Part shown: positions 53,001-61,700 of the stretch, piece after piece
Position numbering within the stretch: position 1 is the stretch's first letter
Layout of the letters: every line of letters begins with the position of its first letter
The notes under the pieces: generated by a model
Seen by the model: only the letters and a program-made list of their open reading frames with translations
Told to the model about the DNA's origin: nothing
Database searches by the model: none
DNA from: Lamellibrachia satsuma
Taxonomy: Eukaryota; Annelida; Polychaeta; Sabellida; Siboglinidae
Reading direction: 5' to 3'
Assembly: GCA_033239005.1 (NCBI GenBank)
Contig: BSQZ01000098.1
Location: 502,501-566,500, forward strand
Length of the DNA stretch: 64,000 nt
Program-made: the position numbers and the translations under genes

Positions 53001-56000
53001 TTCCTGGAAGTGTCATAGGTCAGCAGAGTGTCATGGGTCATAGGTCAGCAGTGTCATGGGTCATATGGGTCATAGGTCAGCAGATTGTCATGGGTCATAT
53101 GAGTATGAGCAGCTTATATTGTGTAGGTGGCAATCACCGTTGGTCAGATTGCTGACCAGTTGAAAGCTGGCAAAAATGTAGGTCTGTAAAAATTTTAACA
53201 TAATTTTGTAAAGTCAAGGACTGTCATGCTTAGTGTTATGTTATAAACAAATGTCAAATATGAAGTTAGATTTATAATGAAAGTCTGAAATTAAATAAAC
53301 AATTTGGTGCTGGTTCTTTGTGTTGATGAAAAGTTAAATGCAACATCAAAGTGATCAAACCAGATTCTCACAGTGCATGCAGTTATCCTTTGTTATGGAC
53401 GAAGGTTGATGTGGTGAAATCATTTCTCAAATATGGTCATCAATTAACAACTAATGAGAAATGGGTCAGTTCCATAAAACATTAATATTTACTTACTTTA
53501 AACGATGGTAAAATGTTTTTCATATTGGAGAACCTGAGCAACTTGCCCAGCCTAAAAAACCCTGGTGCTTCGTATCTCGATGCGCATAAGAAAGCTAACT
53601 AGTTTCTTTCCCCTCCACTAGGTGAATTGACACAACAAAGATCTTGAAACAGCCACAACTATGAACCTGAATGATTCTCTGGTGACTAAAACATAGTCTG
53701 ACTTTTGAAAATATAGAAAATACTAGTAAATAAAATTAGATAAATAAGAAACATATAATTTATGAATAATAATAAAACTATAATAACAAATAACAAAATA
53801 TATATAAATAATATAAAATAAGTCAAATGATAACTAATAAAAAATAATGTTAAGGTAAAACACTAAAAATTAAATAATAATATAATATAATACTAAAATA
53901 GTAAAATGCATATTCTGCCTAGCTTCTGATTCTCTGGAACTGTGTCATGAGACCAGACAAGCCATACTATTGTTGGTGTGAACTACTATAGCTGAACCTT
54001 TTTGGATTGAAATCTAACTCAGATTCAACAGTTGAACACTAGTTGAAACACAACTCAGATTCAACAGTTGAACACTAGTTGAAACTCAACTGAGATTCAA
54101 CAGTTGAACACGAGTTGAAACCCAACTGAGATTCAACAGTTGAACACGAGTTGAAACTCAACTCAGATTCAACAGTTGAACACGAGTTGAAACTCAACTC
54201 AGATTCAACAGTTGAACATGAGTTGAAACCCAACTGAGATTCAACAGTTGAACATGAGTTGAAACCCAACTCAGATTCAACAGTTGAACCCGAGTTGAAA
54301 CCCAACTCAGATTCAACAGTTGAACCCGAGTTGAAACCCAACTCAGATTCAACAGTTGAACCTGAGTTGAAACCCAACTCAGATTCAACAGTTGAACCCG
54401 AGTTGAAACCCAACTGAGATTCAACAGTTGAACACGAGTTGAAACTCAACTCAGATTCAACAGTTGAACACGAGTTGAAACTCAACTCAGATTCAACAGT
54501 TGAACACGAGTTGAAACTCAACTCAGATTCAACAGTTGAACCCGAGTTGAAACTCAACTGAGATTCAACAGTTGAACACGAGTTGAAACCCAACTCAGAT
54601 TCAACAGTTGAACACGAGTTGAAACTCAACTCAGATTCAACAGTTGAACCCGAGTTGAAACCCAACTCAGATTCAACAGTTGAACCCGAGTTGAAACTCA
54701 ACTGAGATTCAACAGTTGAACCCGAGTTGAAACCCAACTGAGATTCAACAGTTGAACATGAGTTGAAACTCAACTCAGATTCAACAGTTGAACACGAGTT
54801 GAAACTCAACTCAGATTCAACAGTTGAACCCGAGTTGAAACCCAACTCAGATTCAACAGTTGAACCCGAGTTGAAACTCAACTCAGATTCAACAGTTTAA
54901 CACAAGGTGAAACTCAACTCATTTGTATGTGAAATTTTCAGTTGCTAATTAAGTAGTTGAAATTCAGAGTTTCAGTTGAGTTTGGGTTGAACTTCAGTGA
55001 CTGAAAGTCCCATGTATTATTTTGTTTGGGAAACCAGTAATCCAAGAGTGTGCATGGTGTGTGGCCAAGTACTGGAATAGGTGTTACCCAGTTACCAAGG
55101 CAACCAATGTATCCTGTCTTATTAACCACTGGTGACAATTAATGAAAACAACCACACAATGTGAACAATGTGACATCCTGGCACATACTTTGCACTCTCT
55201 CACCATCTGTACTTATAGACTTAAATTACCGGTAGATGTCAGGTAAATGGTAGAATTTGTCTGGAAAAAAATGCATATTCTTAAAAATCACTTTGTTATT
55301 GTTTTTTTTATATATAAACAAGAATATGCAGAACTACTTTAAATGTTGAAAGGACCTTTTTAATTCTGCTAATATGTACTGTTGTTTTTATAATGTTTTT
55401 ATCATGTTTGATATGTTCAATGCCAAACATTTTATACAGTCTTATATTTTTTGTTTTATTTTTATTCTTACAGTTATTATTTATAAATATATCTCTTTTA
55501 AATATATCTCCATCATGAGTAATAACGTGATGAACGCTCCCTAGAGCACTTGCTTCATTCAGTGAATATGGCGTATTATATTATTATTTATTCATTCAGA
55601 ACGTAACTCTACCACAACTACACAGGGGCATTAATACAGACATTAAACTCTGTTGATCAAAGTCATTACGGAACAAGATTAAGGAAGTAGACATGTACCA
55701 AACTATAAACTTGCTTGTGTACCCAGGTGTGCCATTTCTAACTGTGCCTTGTCAAACAGATAGTCTAGAGAAGGAGCTCCTGGCTGACATCTCGGACTCT
55801 AGGTTCAAGGCAGGTTTTGTTCAATAGATATTACTGTTGGCAAGGAGCTCCCACCAGTCCTTCTCCACTTGTGTCACATGACCTTGGTCATGTGACATGC
55901 CTGTATCAAAGTAAGGCAGGTTTTGTTCAATAGATATTACTGTTGGCAAGGAGCTCCCACCAGTTCTTCTCCACTTGTGTCACATGACCTTGGTCATGTG

Positions 56001-57271
56001 ACATGCCTGTATCAAAGTCAGTCTGCCGATGAAGACCAAGTGAGTCGGCCAAAATATTCGGAACAAATACTAGATGTAATCAACATCTCAAGTATCATAT
56101 TCCAAGAAACTGGAACATCCAGTCAAGGTTTTATCATGTTTGTTTGTTTCAACAGATCATTTTACTTTTGTTTGTTCAGGAAATGTTTTGACTGCATTCA
56201 GCTGAACAATATTAGTCATGTGATATTTAAAGGGAAACAAAAGTCATGGTTTTGGGCCTATGTACTTTGCACCTTGTTGAACACACAGCATCTTAATTTC
56301 ATGGGCTGGACCAACCTCCAAATTATCAAGATCGTTACTAGCTGTCAGGCATCTCTGCCATGTAACAGCTATGGATTCCATTCCTAGAAGATTTAATTCC
56401 TAGCAATGTTGTGACTCTGTTTTCACACATTTCCATTTAGTTTTACAGGAAGAAATTAATTCCTTGTAATTATCACACCTTTGGTTTCAGAGAGAATGTG
56501 TCATATTCCATTACATCTCTGGTTAACAACATGCTGTAGTTTAGAAGGAATTCACCTCTGATGTCACCAGCATTTTCCTGGTTGATTTTGGAGAATAATC
56601 CACCAGGGGGATTACAAAAAGTTGGCACTAGGTGGCTTGTTCCCGAACACAATTTATTTATTTAAAATGATACAGTTTGAGGTTGTATGAAAATAGATCA
56701 CTGGGTTTGTTCAGGGTGGATTAATGGGGGGGGGTTGGGCGCATGGTAGAATCAACTGATATACCCCAGTAAGGGTGATTCAGGGAATATGAATACTGTA
56801 TGAAGGTATAATTCCTTCAGAATGGAAAGAGGTAAACATTACGCCGCTATGTAAGAAGGGATCGAGGAACAAGTCAGAAAATTACAGACCAGTGAGTTTA
56901 ACATGAGTTGTATGTAAATTACTCGAAACACTAATTAGAGACCATATGGTTGAATTCCTTGTAAAACATAAATTAATAAATACATCTCAACAAGGGTTCT
57001 TAAAAGCAAGGTCATGTCTTACTAATCTCTTATGTTTTTTTGAAGAAATTACAAAGTGGGTAGATGACGGGTCACCAGTGGATGTCTACTTAGATTTTCA
57101 GAAAGCTTTCGATAAAGTGCCACATCAAAGATTGATACTTAAACTAAAAGCCCATGGTATAGGCAATGATGTAATTAACTGGATAGAAAAATGGCTTACA
57201 CACAGAAGACAGAGAGTAATAGTAGATGGTGAGATTTCAAACTGGAAATCTGGCAGTATTAGGCCCTATAC

Positions 57272-57331
<60 letters not shown>

Positions 57332-58730
57332 GATTTGGAAGATGACATATCTAAAGTACTAAAATTTGCAGATGACACAAAAGTATTCAGAAAGGTTACT
57401 AATGATACAGATAAACAAAGTTTACAGGATGATCTAGATAAATTAGTTAAATGGTCAGAAAAATGGCAAATGTTATTAAATTTTGGGAAGTGTAAATGTA
57501 TACACATAGGACATGGAAACATGGATGAAGAATATAAAATGGGGGAAGCTGTACTAGGTAGAACCACACAAGAAAAGGACTTAGGAGTAACATTTAGTGC
57601 TGAGGTGAAAGTTTCAAAGCAATGTGGGGTTGCTGCTTTGAAAGGAAATAAAATTCTAGGGCTAATTAGGAGAACTATCACGTATAAGGAGAAACATCTA
57701 ATTGTACCCCTGTACAAAGCAATAGTTAGACCACATTTGGAATATTGTATACAAGCATGGAGGCCATATCATAAAAAGATATAGACAAGTTAGAAAGAAT
57801 ACAACGAAGAGCAACTAAAATGATTCCAGAATTGAGAGACCTTAGTTATGAAAGTCGCTTATTACAATGTGGTTTGACAACACTAGAGACCAGGAGACTA
57901 AGAGGAGACAAAATAGAAAGCTCTGCACAACAATTTTTGTCTATGTTACTATACTGTTTATGACATTGATTATATTTGGTAACGTAGTGTCACTTACTTC
58001 CTATTGAAAAAATGTGTGACATAAAGAAGTAGGTGCTATCAAATCAACCTTGAATAACCCCCCCTTAACAAACATCAAAGTAGAACAATTATGTGACCAA
58101 TTGTGGCAAACGATGTGCATTTTAACAATTAAGTTTTTGTGGGTTTTTTTCAATTTGGAAATGCACTAAGTTCGGACCATTTCCAATGTTCATGTCAACA
58201 AGGTACTATTAGTAACCTTTGCTATTTGTTGCTGTGAGATAATTCGTAATATTTTCATTAATTTGCTATGTGGTCATGAACATGTGTATGAGCATTATTG
58301 GCCTATTTTTTGGAGAAAAAGGGATTAGGCAAAATAGTAATTTTCTATTGCTATATAAACTAAACTCTTGACATTTTTTAATATGTTGTTTAATCAAGGA
58401 ATGTGCACAACTTGCAAAACTGGTTGTCATAGAACTTGTCCCACGTTCTCATTTTGGGTGTTGAAATTCATAAAATATCGGAAAAGTCTCAATTTAAGGC
58501 TGTAAAGGTATAGTAACTACATTCCTATTGAACCACAAGTTTATTACCAGTATCCGTGACAACATATGATAGCAAAATGGACCTTGTACTGTAACACAAC
58601 AATTAAACACATGCTGCTGAAATCACTCTGGGAAATTAAAGCAATTATATTTTTATTTTCGTGCACACATTTTCCTTCTGCTTATCATTTATTGATGTTA
58701 CGTCCTAAAACGCAGGTACCATTATATTAT

Positions 58731-58776
<46 letters not shown>

Positions 58777-61700
58777 TCATGTATCCCCAATGGTCTGTGA
58801 TATGTAGTGACTCGGCCACAGGCTGAGCATGATAAGTGGTCCCTGCTTTGGGGTTCATGGTCCCTGCTAGAGCCACACTTAACAAAAACCCTGTTATGTG
58901 AAGGTGGAAATAAATTTAGGTTCTATATCAACTGAAAAAGCATGAGGTAAAATTGAGAAGGATTCACATGAGATGACATTTACCTGTTTGATGATTTCTT
59001 TGATGTCTGTTTTCCCTTTGATGTTTTACTTGTTGGATGAAATTGTTCTTCAGAACCATTTTCAGTGCTTGTCCCATTGCTCAGACACCGTCTTGGTGTG
59101 CTATGGTGGGACTCTGTGGTCTCTGTCGGGGAGGCAAACCAAAATTAGATCTTGCTACAGCAATTATTCAAACCTGCTTCCTGTAATAATCCATGTCTAT
59201 CAAGAACATCAGTCCTTAGACATTTAACCACACATTCTTAGAAGAAAAATCTTGACCAATGAATATTTTCTACAACTTCATAATTAATCTGCTTACACCA
59301 AAATACAAGCATTTGGCAAATGATGGTGTGGCAGTTTCCTTTTAATGTTTGGGTGGTCTTTTCAACATACATTTTATTTTGAAGATAAGACTACTTTTTT
59401 TCATTATTAAAAAAAAATTAAGAACAAGTTTGTGATCAAATGAAACTGTTAAATGATGTAATCAATAGCATAGAGAGCATCTAATTGAAACACTCCATTG
59501 CTTCTGTTCGCAGTTCACAGGATAACAGCTGAACCTGTCTCAGGAGAGAATACGCCATAATGAAAGAAAGACTGGTTCGGTTATGAGACATGTTGTACCT
59601 TTGGGTTTGTAGTAGGCCATCTTGATCATGTTGAGGAGTCTGTTGTCAAAGCCAGACGTGTCCAGGTTACTGCTGTCTCCTCCTTCTGTACTGCTGCCTT
59701 CGTCCTCACTCACAGACTTGTCTGGGAGAAATAGGGACATCAACAGAGTCAACAGTGCAATGTTACCGTGACACATCAACAGAGTCAACAGTGCAATGTT
59801 ACCGTGACACATCAACAGAGTCAACAGTGCAATGTTACCGTGACACATCAACAGAGTCAACAGTGCAATGTTACCATGACACATCAACAGAGTCAACAGT
59901 CCAATGTTACCATGACACATCAACAGAGTCTACAGTGCAATGTAACTGTGATACATCAACAGAGTCAACAGTGCAATGTTACCATGACACATCAACAGAG
60001 TCAACAGTCCAATGTTACTGTGACACATCAACAGATTCAACAGTGCAGTGTTACTGTGACACATCAACAGGGTCAACAGTGCAATGTTACCGTGATACAT
60101 CAACAGAGTCAACAGTGCAATGTTACCATGACACATCAACAGAGTCAACAGTGCAATGTTACCATGACACATCAACAGAGTCAACAGTCCAATGTTACTG
60201 TGACACATCAACAGATTCAACAGTGCAGTGTTACTGTGACACATCAACAGGGTCAACAGTGCAATGTTACCATGACACATCAACAGAGTCAACAGTGCAA
60301 TGTTACTGTGACACATCAACAGAGTCAACAGTGCAATGTTACCATGACACATCAACAGATTCAACAGTGCAGTGTTACTGTGACACATCAACAGAGTCAA
60401 CAGTGCAATGTTACCGTGACACATCAACAGAGTCAACAGTGCAATGTTACCATGACACATCAACAGAGTCAACAGTGCAGTGTTACTGTGACACATCAAC
60501 AGAGTCAACAGGGCAGTGTTACCGTGACACATCAACAGGGTAAACAGTGCAATGTTACCGTGACACATCAACAGAGTCAACAGTGCAATGTTACCGTGAC
60601 ACATCAACAGTGCAATGTTACTGTGATACATCAACAGAGTCAACAGTGCAATGTAACTGTGATATATCAACAGAGTCAACAGTGCAATGTTACTGTGACA
60701 CATCAACATAGTCAACAGTGCAATGTTACCGTGATACATCAACAGAGTCAACAGTGCAATGTTACCATGACACATCAACAGATTCAACAGTGCAGTGTTA
60801 CTGTGACACATCAACAGAGTCAACAGGGCAGTGTTACCGTGACACATCAACAGGGTAAACAGTGCAATGTTACCGTGACACATCAACAGAGTCAACAGTG
60901 CAATGTTACCGTGACACATCAACAGTGCAATGTTACTGTGATACATCAACAGAGTCAACAGTGCAATGTTACTGTAATACATCAACAGAGTCAACAGTGC
61001 AATGTTACTGTGATACATCAACAGAGTCAACAATGCAATGTTACTGTGATACATCAACAGAGTCAACAGTGCAATGTTACTGTGATACATCAACAGAGTC
61101 AACAGTGCAATGTTACTGTGATACATCAACAGAGTCAACAGTGCAATGTTACTGTGATGCATCAACAGAGTCAACAGTGCAATGTTTCTGTGATGCATCA
61201 ACAGAGTCAACAAGGTGGAAATTATTATATCAGTCATCACACCACCCTTGAAACAAAAAATACAGGAATATTTTTTTTACAAAAACAAATGAATTTTTTA
61301 ACTTAAGGATTAAAAAGTTTGAGGTTTTTAAGAGATGAAATATAATATTACACACTGGCTAGTAAGTAGACTCATCTTTTGAGCTGGTGCAATTTAGACA
61401 AGACATGTTCACACAAAATCAGAAGTAAGCAGTAGATCATTCAACCATGAGATGTGTGTAAGATTCATAATTTAGAGTTGTTATTTCCTTGGTAATAAAT
61501 TAGTAAAATTTTACCATAATGGAATGGTGCACATTTCAGGGTATTTTAGTAGCACCATTAAATTGTTTTGTGTTTATTAAACCAAATAAAGGAATTTAAA
61601 GGAATATTTTGCAAAAATAAAAGAATATAAAGGAATTTTATGGGGTGGGACTAAAATAATACATTTAAAGGAATTTTCCTTAAAGTAAAGGGCCGGTCCG

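Noticed and set aside
54075..54881. 268-codon Ser-rich minus-strand frame
   Set aside because: 36-bp palindromic array only.
59768..61306. 512-codon plus-strand and 436-codon minus-strand open frames
   Set aside because: A 36-bp tandem unit without stops in several frames, within an intron of the coiled-coil gene.
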